A stretch of DNA of 45,698 nt from Clostridiales bacterium (lineage in GTDB: Bacteria > Bacillota > Clostridia > Christensenellales > Aristaeellaceae), in assembly GCA_012513645.1 (NCBI GenBank), contig JAAZBU010000098.1, positions 1-45,698 on the forward strand, given 5' to 3'. Within the stretch, counting starts at the first letter, position 1; every line of letters begins with the position of its first letter. Under the pieces are notes generated by a model. That model was not told the DNA's origin and did not search any database. It worked only from the letters and a program-made list of their open reading frames with translations. Below are positions 17,746-25,223 of this stretch, in pieces. The position numbers and the translations under genes are program-made.

Positions 17746-18309
17746 TCAGTTCTGCTGCATTTTGCCGGGGCCGGCCGCACGGATAATCAGCTTGCGCATT
17801 TCCTCGCTGGGCTCAATCACCATCAGCGATTTCTGGCCGTCCTTTTGAAAGAACATGTAGAACAAGTCGGCCTCCCTGTTGAGAAACCAGTTGATGCGCT
17901 TGATGCCGGGCATGTTCAGATACCTGCGAAAGGAGCCGGTGCTCACCATGCCCACGGCCTCCACATTGCGCACATTCATGGTGCCCAGCGCCTTGCGCTT
18001 GCGGTTGTTGAACACCTTGGCAAAATCCAGCACGCCGTTGGTGAAGGTGTACTCGTATTCGGTTTTGATGCGATCCTTGTACAAAAAGAGGAACACGCAG
18101 GAGGCAATCATCAGCAGCGTAATGACGATATCAAACAGCATCCGCGTGCTGAACCCCTGTGTGCTGATGGCCATCGTAATCACATTAAACATAAACACCG
18201 CGAGCAAACCGGACAGAATCATCATCACCCAGGCCAGGGCCATCATGACGTTTTCTGCACCACGGTTGCGTTTGGTGACAACCTCTTCCATGAATTGATC
18301 CATGCTCAT
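17746..18309 (-). CDS. Small two-helix membrane protein (possibly DUF6106)
   Basis: 187 residues from ATG 18309 (preceded by GGAGAG). Two hydrophobic helices lie at about residues 22-45 and 58-77, followed by a soluble domain of about 105 residues with mixed strand/helix character (DRIKTEYEYTFTNGVLDFAKVFNNRKRK...). The second half resembles proteins called DUF6106 in Clostridia and may have a PH-like fold; I am not sure of the family. Nothing in it shows an activity. It sits between the DUF212 gene and the cysteine desulfurase, in the same run of genes. An earlier in-frame start at 18342 would overlap the DUF212 gene. Confidence 0.7.
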   Translation of the reverse strand: MSMDQFMEEVVTKRNRGAENVMMALAWVMMILSGLLAVFMFNVITMAISTQGFSTRMLFDIVITLLMIASCVFLFLYKDRIKTEYEYTFTNGVLDFAKVFNNRKRKALGTMNVRNVEAVGMVSTGSFRRYLNMPGIKRINWFLNREADLFYMFFQKDGQKSLMVIEPSEEMRKLIIRAAGPGKMQQN

Positions 18310-18319
18310 GCTCTCTCTC

Positions 18320-18772
18320 CTATCGGTAAAATATGGGCACAATCAGCCCAATCACCGCACCGAAAAATACCTCGGTGGGTGTATGGCCAACCAGCTCCTG
18401 AAGCTCGGCATCCCCCAGGGGTTTTCCCTCCACCAGCATGCGGTGGAGCATGCGGTTGAGCACCTGGCTTTGCTTGCCGGTCTGCCGGCGCACGCCCATG
18501 GCGTCATAGATGACCACCATCGTGATCGCAATGGCGATGGCAAAGGACGTGGAGCCCAGGCCCTCGCGCGAGGCGATCATGGAGGTGAGCGCCACCAGAA
18601 AGGCGGTGTGGGAGCTGGGCATGCCGCCCATGCCAATCATGCGCCGCAGGTTCAGCCCGCGGTTGATGCGCCAGTCGATCAGCACTTTGATCACCTGGGC
18701 TACAAACCAGGCAACCAGCGCACAGATCAGGATATCGTTTCTCAGCAGGTCAGCCACTTCATTCCTCCACAC
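18320..18772 (-). CDS. Divergent PAP2-family (DUF212/YuiD-like) membrane protein
   Basis: 150 residues, three to four predicted membrane helices. Carries the DUF212 signature GGMPSSHTA (about 49-57), which corresponds to the phosphatase SGH motif of PAP2 enzymes, and the C-terminal GHTPTEVFFGAVIG segment with a second histidine. Related proteins are annotated as acid phosphatase/vanadium-dependent haloperoxidase-related; a lipid or prenyl-diphosphate phosphatase role is plausible beside ispA but unproven. It starts 15 bases after the ispA stop. Confidence 0.88.
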   Translation of the reverse strand: MWRNEVADLLRNDILICALVAWFVAQVIKVLIDWRINRGLNLRRMIGMGGMPSSHTAFLVALTSMIASREGLGSTSFAIAIAITMVVIYDAMGVRRQTGKQSQVLNRMLHRMLVEGKPLGDAELQELVGHTPTEVFFGAVIGLIVPIFYR

Positions 18773-18787
18773 ACCATAGCGGTCGCA

Positions 18788-19678
18788 TCATTGTACCCGC
18801 TGGAGGCTGTCCAGCGCAAGTTGCGCAAGGAAGCGCCCGGCATCGCCAAAGGCATTGGCCGCCGCAACGGCGGCATCAACATGGCGGGCTGCATCGCGGC
18901 GGGCGGCCAGAGCGCCATAGACAGCAGGCCAGGTCAACTTGCCGTGCCCGGCGTCCTGCCCTACCTGTTTGCCCAGCAGCTGCTCCTCGCCCTCCAGGTC
19001 CAGCAGATCGTCCACGATCTGAAAGGCCAGCCCCAAATGCAGGCCATACTGCCCGCCCAATGCCATCTGCTTTTCATCCGCACCGGCCAGCGCCAGCCCG
19101 CCCAGCACACCCGCCAAAATGAGATCAGCCGTCTTATGCTCGTGGATATATCGCAGCATGCGCTTGTCCGCAGGCTGTCCCTCCATGGCGATGTCCGCCG
19201 TCTGTCCGGCGATCATCCCCCGGCTGCCGGCACGCGTGGCAATTTGCGCCATGCCCGCCACCGCCCTGGGGTGCCCGCTGCGCGCCATCACCTCATAGGC
19301 CAGGTTCAGCAATGCATCCCCTGCCAAAATGGCCATGGCCTCACCAAATGCTTTGTGGCTGGTGGGCCGGCCGCGGCGCAGGTCATCATCATCCATGGCG
19401 GGCAGGTCATCGTGTATGAGGGAGTAGGTGTGTATCATCTCCACCGCTGCCGCAAAGGGCACCGCGGGCATGACATCCTCTTCCAACAGGTTATAGGCCG
19501 CCAGCAGCAGCACAGGGCGCAGGCGCTTGCCGCCTGACAGCAGGCTGTAGCGCATGGCCTCTGCCAGATCCGCCGGTATGCCGGCCTGCGGCCAGGCTGT
19601 ATCCGGCCGGGCAATGGCCGCGTCCAGCGCCTGCTCCGTCATGCGCTGATAGGCGGCGTAGCGCTCCTTATGCTCCAT
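18788..19678 (-). CDS. ispA: Polyprenyl synthetase (farnesyl diphosphate synthase)
   Basis: Condenses IPP with DMAPP and GPP to farnesyl diphosphate, precursor of undecaprenyl carriers. 296 residues from ATG 19678. The first Asp-rich motif (IHDDLPAMDDDDLRRG, around residue 90) and the second (FQIVDDLLD, around residue 225) are intact, as is GGKRLRP for IPP binding. ATG 19678 overlaps the end of xseB by 11 bases and has GGAGG six bases upstream; further upstream starts would sit inside the ribosome binding site. Placement behind xseAB is standard. Confidence 0.94.
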   Translation of the reverse strand: MEHKERYAAYQRMTEQALDAAIARPDTAWPQAGIPADLAEAMRYSLLSGGKRLRPVLLLAAYNLLEEDVMPAVPFAAAVEMIHTYSLIHDDLPAMDDDDLRRGRPTSHKAFGEAMAILAGDALLNLAYEVMARSGHPRAVAGMAQIATRAGSRGMIAGQTADIAMEGQPADKRMLRYIHEHKTADLILAGVLGGLALAGADEKQMALGGQYGLHLGLAFQIVDDLLDLEGEEQLLGKQVGQDAGHGKLTWPAVYGALAARRDAARHVDAAVAAANAFGDAGRFLAQLALDSLQRVQ

Positions 19679-19898
19679 CCTCATCCTCCGCGGGTTTGAG
19701 GGAACCATCCTTGAGGATCATCAGCTTGCCCTGCGCAGCGTCCAGATCACGGGTGAGGTCCTGGGATATCTTGATGCCCTGCTCATAGGCCTGCAACAGC
19801 TTTTCCAGCGGCAGGCCGCCCTCCTCCATCTGGTTGACCAATGCTTCCAGGGCCTCCAACTTGGCCTCAAAGCCAAGGTCTGTCTTTTTCTGCGTCAC
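19668..19898 (-). CDS. xseB: Exodeoxyribonuclease VII small subunit
   Basis: 76 residues. The core FEAKLEALEALVNQMEEGGLPLEKLLQAYEQGI is the XseB signature; it binds the large subunit in multiple copies. The start codon is GTG, overlapping the xseA stop (GTGA) and preceded by GGAGGA. The acidic tail PAEDEDGA runs into the start of ispA. Confidence 0.95.
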   Translation of the reverse strand: MTQKKTDLGFEAKLEALEALVNQMEEGGLPLEKLLQAYEQGIKISQDLTRDLDAAQGKLMILKDGSLKPAEDEDGA

Positions 19899-21100
19899 TT
19901 AAATTCCTCCAATTGGGCGGACAGCTTGCGCACCTCCGCCCTACCATCATGAAATACAAGGGTAAACTGTTCGGGCAGATGGCTGACATCGGTCAGCGGC
20001 CTGCCCTCATGAAGGGCCAACGCGTACCCACGCCGCAGCGTCTCGCCCGGGCCCATGGCCTGCAGCTTGCCCATCAGCGCATCCAGTTGGGCACGGTGCT
20101 CCCGCAGCCGGCCGGCATAGATGCTCAGCAGCGCCTGGTTGACCACAGCCAGGCGGTGCGCATAGCCCTGCAGCCGCATGGCCGGGTTAAACCGCTCCAG
20201 CCGCCGGGCCAAATCCTGCATGCGCGCTGACAGCATCAGCAGGCTGTTCATCGCCTTCTGATGCAGTTCGCCCCGCAGGGCGCGGACGCGCTGGTTCAAC
20301 TCCCGCTTATCGGGCACCGCCAGTTCAGCGGCGGCAGACGGCGTTGGCGCCCTCATGTCGGCGGCAAAGTCCGCCAGCGTGGTGTCGGTCTCGTGCCCCA
20401 CGGCCGATATCACAGGCTTGGGACAGGCGGCAATGGCCCGCACCAATTTCTCTTCGTTGAAGGCCCACAGGTCCTCTATGGAGCCGCCGCCGCGGCCGAT
20501 GATGATCACGTCTACCGTGTCAAGCTGCGCCACCTCGTGCAGCGCCTGCACCAGATCCTCCGCTGCACCTTCGCCCTGCACCTGGGCGGGGCGGAGAATC
20601 AGCGGCATGTTGGCAAAGCGGCGGTGCGCCACGGTTAAGATGTCGTGCAGCACCGCGCCGGAGCCCGAGGTAACGATGCCCATTGCCCGGGGCAGCAGCG
20701 GCAGGGGCCTTTTTCGTGCGGCATCAAACAGCCCTTCCTTGAGTAGCTTATCCTTGAGGGCGTTGTAGCGCTGAAACAGCTCCCCCACGCCATCCTGCAG
20801 CATGGCCTCCGCGTAGAATTGGTAGCTGCCGCTGACGGTATACAGCCCGGCAGAGCCGATGAGCACCACCTTCATGCCGTCCTGGGGCTTAAAGCGCAGG
20901 CCCATATTGTGCTGGCGGAACATCACGCAGGCGATGCGGCTGTTCTCATCCTTGAGCGAAAAGTACCAGTGCCCTGAGGCATAGGGGCGAAAGTTGCTCA
21001 CCTCGCCGCGCACCGCAATGCCCTGCAGCATCGGATCACCTGCGAGGGAGCGGCGCACATACTCGTTCAGGTCGCTGACGCTCAGCGCGCTTGCCTGCAT
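19895..21100 (-). CDS. xseA: Exodeoxyribonuclease VII large subunit
   Basis: Catalytic subunit of the single-strand-specific exonuclease VII. N-terminal OB-fold (ALSVSDLNEYVRRSL...VRGEVSNFRPYASGHWYFSLKD, to about residue 100), catalytic domain with GSGAVLHDI, VIIIGRGGGSIEDLWAFNEE (about 195-215) and SAVGHETDTTLADFAAD, then a coiled-coil segment that binds XseB. 401 residues. Overlaps folD by 19 bases and xseB by 4. Confidence 0.97.
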   Translation of the reverse strand: MQASALSVSDLNEYVRRSLAGDPMLQGIAVRGEVSNFRPYASGHWYFSLKDENSRIACVMFRQHNMGLRFKPQDGMKVVLIGSAGLYTVSGSYQFYAEAMLQDGVGELFQRYNALKDKLLKEGLFDAARKRPLPLLPRAMGIVTSGSGAVLHDILTVAHRRFANMPLILRPAQVQGEGAAEDLVQALHEVAQLDTVDVIIIGRGGGSIEDLWAFNEEKLVRAIAACPKPVISAVGHETDTTLADFAADMRAPTPSAAAELAVPDKRELNQRVRALRGELHQKAMNSLLMLSARMQDLARRLERFNPAMRLQGYAHRLAVVNQALLSIYAGRLREHRAQLDALMGKLQAMGPGETLRRGYALALHEGRPLTDVSHLPEQFTLVFHDGRAEVRKLSAQLEEFK

Positions 21101-21927
21101 GCCGCCTCCAGGGTGTTCTCCATCAGCATGCTGATGGTCATCTTGCCCACGCCGCCCGGCACCGGGGTGATGTATCCGGCTATGTCCTTGACGGCTTCAT
21201 AGTCCACATCACCCACCACCTTGCCGTCTACACGGTTGATACCCACATCCACCACAGCAGCACCCGGCTTGACCATATCGGCGGTCACAAAATGCGGCTT
21301 GCCGATGGCGGCCACCAAAATGTCGGCCCGGCGGCAGTGGTCCTTCAGGTTCTGCGTGCGGGAATGGCAGATGGTCACCGTGCAGTGCTCCCCCAGCAGC
21401 AGCATGGCCACCGGCTTGCCCACAATGTTGGACCGCCCGATCACCACCGCTTCCTTGCCCGCCAGCGGCACGCCCGCCTGCTTGAGCATGTACATGATGC
21501 CCTTGGGCGTGCAGGCCACAACGCCCTCCTGCCCGGTGAACAGCCTGCCCGCGTTATCGATATGAAAGCCGTCCACATCCTTTTCCGGCAGGATGCTGGC
21601 CAGCACAACCTCCTCATCCAGGTGTTTGGGCAGCGGCAGCTGCACCAGGATGCCGTGGATGAGGGGATCCTCGTTCAATGCTTGGATGGCTTTGATCAAC
21701 TCCGCCTGGGGGATATCCTTATCCAGCTTAACGGTTCTTGAGTACAGCCCAATGGTTTCACAGGCAATGCCCTTGTTGCGCACATAGATCTGGCTGGCCG
21801 GGTCTTCCCCCACCAGCACAACCGCCAGGCCGGGGTGAATGCCCTGTTCCTTCATTTCCGCCACGCGCCTTGCCTGGTCGCGGGTCAGTTCCTCCGACAT
21901 GAGCTTGCCGCTGAGTATCTCTGCCAT
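21082..21927 (-). CDS. folD: Bifunctional methylenetetrahydrofolate dehydrogenase/cyclohydrolase
   Basis: Interconverts 5,10-methylene-, methenyl- and 10-formyl-THF. 281 residues from ATG 21927, which follows GGGAGGT; the longer open frame upstream has no support. The catalytic tyrosine and lysine are in YVRNKGIAC (about residues 50-58), the substrate segment is HGILVQLPLPKH, and the NAD(P) fold has VIGRSNIVGKPVAMLL. The C-terminal PVPGGVGKMT is intact. One-carbon units from the glycine cleavage system encoded at 32270-36520 would feed this enzyme. Confidence 0.96.
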   Translation of the reverse strand: MAEILSGKLMSEELTRDQARRVAEMKEQGIHPGLAVVLVGEDPASQIYVRNKGIACETIGLYSRTVKLDKDIPQAELIKAIQALNEDPLIHGILVQLPLPKHLDEEVVLASILPEKDVDGFHIDNAGRLFTGQEGVVACTPKGIMYMLKQAGVPLAGKEAVVIGRSNIVGKPVAMLLLGEHCTVTICHSRTQNLKDHCRRADILVAAIGKPHFVTADMVKPGAAVVDVGINRVDGKVVGDVDYEAVKDIAGYITPVPGGVGKMTISMLMENTLEAACRQAR

Positions 21928-21947
21928 GGTGTACCTCCCTGATGATG

Positions 21948-22889
21948 TTATGATGTCAAAAAGTGTCTGCGTGCGCCGATCATGGCTACGCCGGCCGCGT
22001 TGTCGCCTGACAGCTCGGGCCGGCCATAGCACAGGCGCATGCCCGTGCGCCGGTCGGTATTTCTGCGCTCCAGCATCTGCCGCAGCAAGGCCGAGGATGC
22101 CACGCCGCCAAAGATGACCGCGTCATCAAGCCCGGTGGCTTCCCTTCCCAACGTCAGCATCCGGATGACGGTGCGCGCCACCAGATCAAACACTTCTGCC
22201 GCGATATCCTGCGGGGCGAGCTCGCCCTGCTCCGCGTCACGCATGGCCTGGGCCTCCGCGCCCGAAAAATGGCAGCCCTCCCGGGATACACTTGCGCCGT
22301 ATCTGCCCTTGGCACGGCCTGTCAAAGCCAGCTTTTCAAGCGCCGGCCCGGCCGGAAACGGCAGCCCCAGCCGGACGCCCACACGGTCAATCAACTGGCC
22401 TGCATGCAGGTCCAGCGAGCCCATCACCGCCATCAGCCTATCCCCCTCGCTGGCCAGCAGCTCGGTGGTTCCACCGGATAGATGCAGGGCCAGAAAACGC
22501 TGGGGCGGTTTCGGCTGCCCTATCAAAGCCGCGGCCAGGTGTCCGCGCTGGTGGGTGGTGGTGTAGCATGGCACGCGCAGCGCGGCCGCCATGCTCTGCG
22601 CCAGGGACAGCCCGGCTCTGAACACCGGCATGTAGGAGTCCTCCCCGTCCACCGGCCTGTCGGATACGCATATCGCGTCGATCTGCGCGTCAACGCCGTC
22701 CAATGCCTCCACAACTACCTGGGGCAGTTGCCTGACATGCGCAAAAACGGCCTCGCTTTGTCGAAGGCCGCGCGCACCCGGTTCCACCGGGAGGAGCATT
22801 CTGCTGGAGGAGATAAGGTTGAAGCCTTGATCAACAACGGCACAGGAGGTGGTGTAGCAGCTGGTGTCCAAGCCGAGTACGGCCTTCAT
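21948..22889 (-). CDS. TsaD/Kae1-family paralogue (Gcp-like), function unknown
   Basis: 313 residues of the ASKHA fold. It keeps the HxxxH metal pair of TsaD (H113 and H117 in THQRGHL) and the late aspartate (SGDNAAGVAM), but the TsaD SGGHT motif reads SGGTT (138-142): the histidine is a threonine. The N-terminal loop (LGLDTSCYTTSCAVVD) also differs from the ETSCDET form of true TsaD. It is therefore a paralogue of the tRNA t6A enzyme rather than TsaD itself; similar genes lie beside folD and nusB in other Clostridia. ATG overlaps the nusB stop by four bases. Substrate unknown. Confidence 0.8.
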   Translation of the reverse strand: MKAVLGLDTSCYTTSCAVVDQGFNLISSSRMLLPVEPGARGLRQSEAVFAHVRQLPQVVVEALDGVDAQIDAICVSDRPVDGEDSYMPVFRAGLSLAQSMAAALRVPCYTTTHQRGHLAAALIGQPKPPQRFLALHLSGGTTELLASEGDRLMAVMGSLDLHAGQLIDRVGVRLGLPFPAGPALEKLALTGRAKGRYGASVSREGCHFSGAEAQAMRDAEQGELAPQDIAAEVFDLVARTVIRMLTLGREATGLDDAVIFGGVASSALLRQMLERRNTDRRTGMRLCYGRPELSGDNAAGVAMIGARRHFLTS

Positions 22890-23293
22890 GCCCCGGGGTT
22901 CTCCCGCACATAGCTGCCCAGCACGCCGTTGATGAAGCGGCTGTCGCTCTCCTCGCCATAGCGCTTGGCCAGCTCCACCGCTTCATTGATCACCGCGCTG
23001 TGCGGTGAATCCTTCAGGTAGGCCAGCTCGTACATGGCAAGCCGTAAAATAGCCCGAACCAGCACGGGGATGCGATCCAGCTCGCGCGTTGTGCTGCGGG
23101 CCGCGATCTCCTGGTCAATGGCATCGCTGTGCTCCTGCAGGCCATCAAGCACCGCCCGGATGTAGGCGTCGTCCGCCGCCTCATCGGGCTCAAAGGCAAT
23201 CAGCCCCTGCAAGGTGTCCGGTCCGCCCTCGCCGCCGAGCATCTTCTCGTAAATCAGTTGCATTGTCGCCCGGCGGGCGGCCAATCTTGACAT
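22886..23293 (-). CDS. nusB: Transcription antitermination factor NusB
   Basis: Binds boxA RNA with S10 for rRNA antitermination. 135 residues with the all-helical NusB pattern, including ELDRIPVLVRAILRLAMYELAYL (about 70-92) and the C-terminal INEAVELAKRYGEESDSRFINGVLG signature. ATG at 23293 follows AAGGAG. It sits eight bases or fewer from both neighbours, downstream of the asp23 group as is common in Clostridia. Confidence 0.95.
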   Translation of the reverse strand: MSRLAARRATMQLIYEKMLGGEGGPDTLQGLIAFEPDEAADDAYIRAVLDGLQEHSDAIDQEIAARSTTRELDRIPVLVRAILRLAMYELAYLKDSPHSAVINEAVELAKRYGEESDSRFINGVLGSYVRENPGA

Positions 23294-23300
23294 GCCGGCC

Positions 23301-23627
23301 TTACTCCTTCGGCTCAGCGGAGGCAGCCTGGGCCGGCTCCTGCTTTGCTTCGTTTTTCTTTTCGTCCAGGGCCTTCTTCACCTTTTCCATGTCCTCCGGC
23401 CCATAGGTAACCTTTTTGCTGGACGGCGGGAACAGCTTGTTGATGAGCTTGCGCGCCGAATCCTCCAAGTTGTCGGAAGCGCCGATAAAGTAACCCGCCG
23501 CAGTCAGCGCGGCGACCAGCAGCGTCTTCCAGAAGCCCAGGTAGATCAGCATCAGGCCAAATACAAAGAATGCGCCTGCATAGATCAGCTTGCGTACCGG
23601 GTTGCCGGGCTTGTTCCACTCGTGCAT
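23301..23627 (-). CDS. DUF2273 small membrane protein
   Basis: 108 residues from ATG 23627. After a short head (MHEWNKPGNPVRKLIYAG) come two closely spaced hydrophobic helices forming a hairpin (about 15-50), then a charged Lys/Glu-rich tail ending in an Ala/Pro/Glu stretch. DUF2273 proteins sit next to Asp23 and AmaP in Gram-positives and are thought to help place Asp23 at the membrane. The open frame extends upstream into the end of amaP, but ATG 23627, eight bases past the amaP stop, gives the normal DUF2273 length. Confidence 0.82.
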   Translation of the reverse strand: MHEWNKPGNPVRKLIYAGAFFVFGLMLIYLGFWKTLLVAALTAAGYFIGASDNLEDSARKLINKLFPPSSKKVTYGPEDMEKVKKALDEKKNEAKQEPAQAASAEPKE

Positions 23628-23634
23628 ATGCTTG

Positions 23635-24354
23635 TCAATTCCCTTCAAGATGCTGTTCTTCAACCTGGGCGATATCCTCGTCATCAGGGGCGTCAGGCAT
23701 GGCCTCGGCCTGTTCATCCACCTTTCTGCCAAAGCCAAACCACGTGTGTTTTTCCGCTGCCTGGGGCGGTGCGGCCGTTTCGGGCTCCACCTTGGGCGGC
23801 TCCTGCATGAGGAAAGGGGATTCCTTCACCTCATTATCTGCGGTATCCACCGATACGCGCACCTCTTTGACGTCCACGCCGGAGGCGTTGAGCAGGTGCT
23901 GGCGCACCTCCTTTTGCAGCGCAGCAACAGCCAGGGGGATGCTGATATTGCCGGCCATGGCCACCTTCAGGTCGATGACCACGCCATCCCTGCGGTTTTC
24001 GATGGTCAGGCCCTTGAGGGCCATCTCATCATGGGCATCCATCACCTTGTGCACCAGGCTTTCCATGGCCTTTACCGAGATGCGCAGCTCGCCGCCGGCG
24101 GTCTGCTGTACCACAAAATCCTCTCTGGATGCTCGGCCGGACTTGGGCAAGGTGAGCAGATACACACCAAACAGAAACAGGACGGCGCCGCTTACCAGAA
24201 TGAGCCAGCGGTTAATCACCAGCCCCTCTGCTCCGAATACGGAAACGGCAATCCGATCCACGCCCAGGCCGACCAGAAAAGTCCCCACGCCTGCCAGGGC
24301 CGTCAAAAATGCGCCCACAAACAGAAGGATACGATCCAGAAACTTAACCTTCAC
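23635..24354 (-). CDS. amaP: Alkaline shock response membrane anchor protein AmaP
   Basis: 239 residues: two N-terminal membrane helices (about 8-32 and 48-68), then a cytoplasmic domain of about 100 residues similar to Asp23 (GGELRISVKAMESLVHKVM...GVDVKEVRVSV), then an acidic, Pro/Glu-rich tail. In staphylococci AmaP anchors Asp23 beneath the membrane. It lies 27 bases after the asp23 homologue. ATG at 24354 precedes the first helix directly. Confidence 0.88.
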   Translation of the reverse strand: MKVKFLDRILLFVGAFLTALAGVGTFLVGLGVDRIAVSVFGAEGLVINRWLILVSGAVLFLFGVYLLTLPKSGRASREDFVVQQTAGGELRISVKAMESLVHKVMDAHDEMALKGLTIENRRDGVVIDLKVAMAGNISIPLAVAALQKEVRQHLLNASGVDVKEVRVSVDTADNEVKESPFLMQEPPKVEPETAAPPQAAEKHTWFGFGRKVDEQAEAMPDAPDDEDIAQVEEQHLEGN

Positions 24355-24381
24355 GGAATCTTCCCCCCTTCAGGGACAGCC

Positions 24382-25065
24382 TCAGGCTTTGCGGCTCTTC
24401 CTGGCCGGCTTTGCAGCCTTGGGCTCTTCGGGCGCCTCAGCCACTTCTGCCGGCGGGGTTTCCACAGCCTCGGCTACCGGCTTTTCCGCCTCAACCTCCT
24501 GCGGCACAGCAGGTGCTTCTTCAGACACAGGCGTGGCATCGGACGCCTCAACATCTTCCGGGGCAGGCACTGCATCTGCTTTGGCGTCTACAGCCTCTTC
24601 CTTCTTCTGCTTGGCCTTCTTTTTGCTGCTGCCCGGCAGGCTGGGCACGTTGGCCGCCTCCAAGTTGGATTGTACCTCACGCTTTTCCTTTTCAAAGCTG
24701 ACGCCCTGAATGTGCACGTCCACGCGCACCACCTTCAGGCCGGTCATGGCTTCGATGGATTTTCGAACATTTTCCTGCACCTCGGTGGCCACCTTTTGAA
24801 TGGGCTGCCCGTACTCCACAATGGTGTACAGGTCGATGGATACCTCTTCCGTGCCCACCTCCACCTTGACGCCGCGGGTAATGTTGCGGTTTTTGCCGAT
24901 GATGTCGCCAAAGCCGCCGCTGGTCACCATGCCCGCGATGCCCTCAATCTCGTTGGCGGCAATGCCGGATATGATGGCGATGACTTCGTTGGCGTAGGTA
25001 ATGGTACCGCCGTCCGGCGATTCAACCTCCGCGTTGACTGGCAGGTTTTCGTTCTTAGGTGCCAT
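24382..25065 (-). CDS. Asp23/Gls24 family envelope stress protein with long low-complexity tail
   Basis: 227 residues from ATG 25065, preceded by GGAGGTG. Residues about 20-130 form the Asp23 domain (YANEVIAIISGIAANEIEGIAGM; VSIDLYTIVEYGQPI; VVRVDVHIQGVSF). A lysine-rich junction and about 90 residues of Ala/Pro/Glu/Val repeats follow, ending in a basic cap (KPARKSRKA). Normal Asp23 proteins are about 120-170 residues, so the tail is unusual. First gene of the asp23-amaP-DUF2273 group and of the long run to thiI, with a promoter at 25094-25122. Confidence 0.9.
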   Translation of the reverse strand: MAPKNENLPVNAEVESPDGGTITYANEVIAIISGIAANEIEGIAGMVTSGGFGDIIGKNRNITRGVKVEVGTEEVSIDLYTIVEYGQPIQKVATEVQENVRKSIEAMTGLKVVRVDVHIQGVSFEKEKREVQSNLEAANVPSLPGSSKKKAKQKKEEAVDAKADAVPAPEDVEASDATPVSEEAPAVPQEVEAEKPVAEAVETPPAEVAEAPEEPKAAKPARKSRKA

Positions 25066-25093
25066 GCGACACACCTCCTCCTATATCAGAGCC

Positions 25094-25122
25094 AGTATAG
25101 CAAAATTAGCGCCCCTGCGCAA
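25094..25122 (-). promoter_or_regulatory. Promoter of the asp23 operon
   Basis: Minus strand: TTGCGC (25117-25122), a 17-base spacer and TATACT (25094-25099), about 30 bases ahead of the asp23 start. Confidence 0.65.
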
Positions 25123-25157
25123 TATGGCGCACATCAGGGCATCCCGTCTTCAAATGC

Positions 25158-25186
25158 TTGCAGGTCTTCCGCTCCTCTGATACACT
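25158..25186 (+). promoter_or_regulatory. Promoter of the iron alcohol dehydrogenase gene
   Basis: TTGCAG (25158-25163), a 17-base spacer and TACACT (25181-25186), 37 bases ahead of the first ATG. It is divergent from the asp23 promoter, with 35 bases between the two -35 boxes. Confidence 0.6.
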
Positions 25187-25223
25187 ACAGGCAAAATCAA
25201 TACCGCGCGAAGAAAGGACATGA

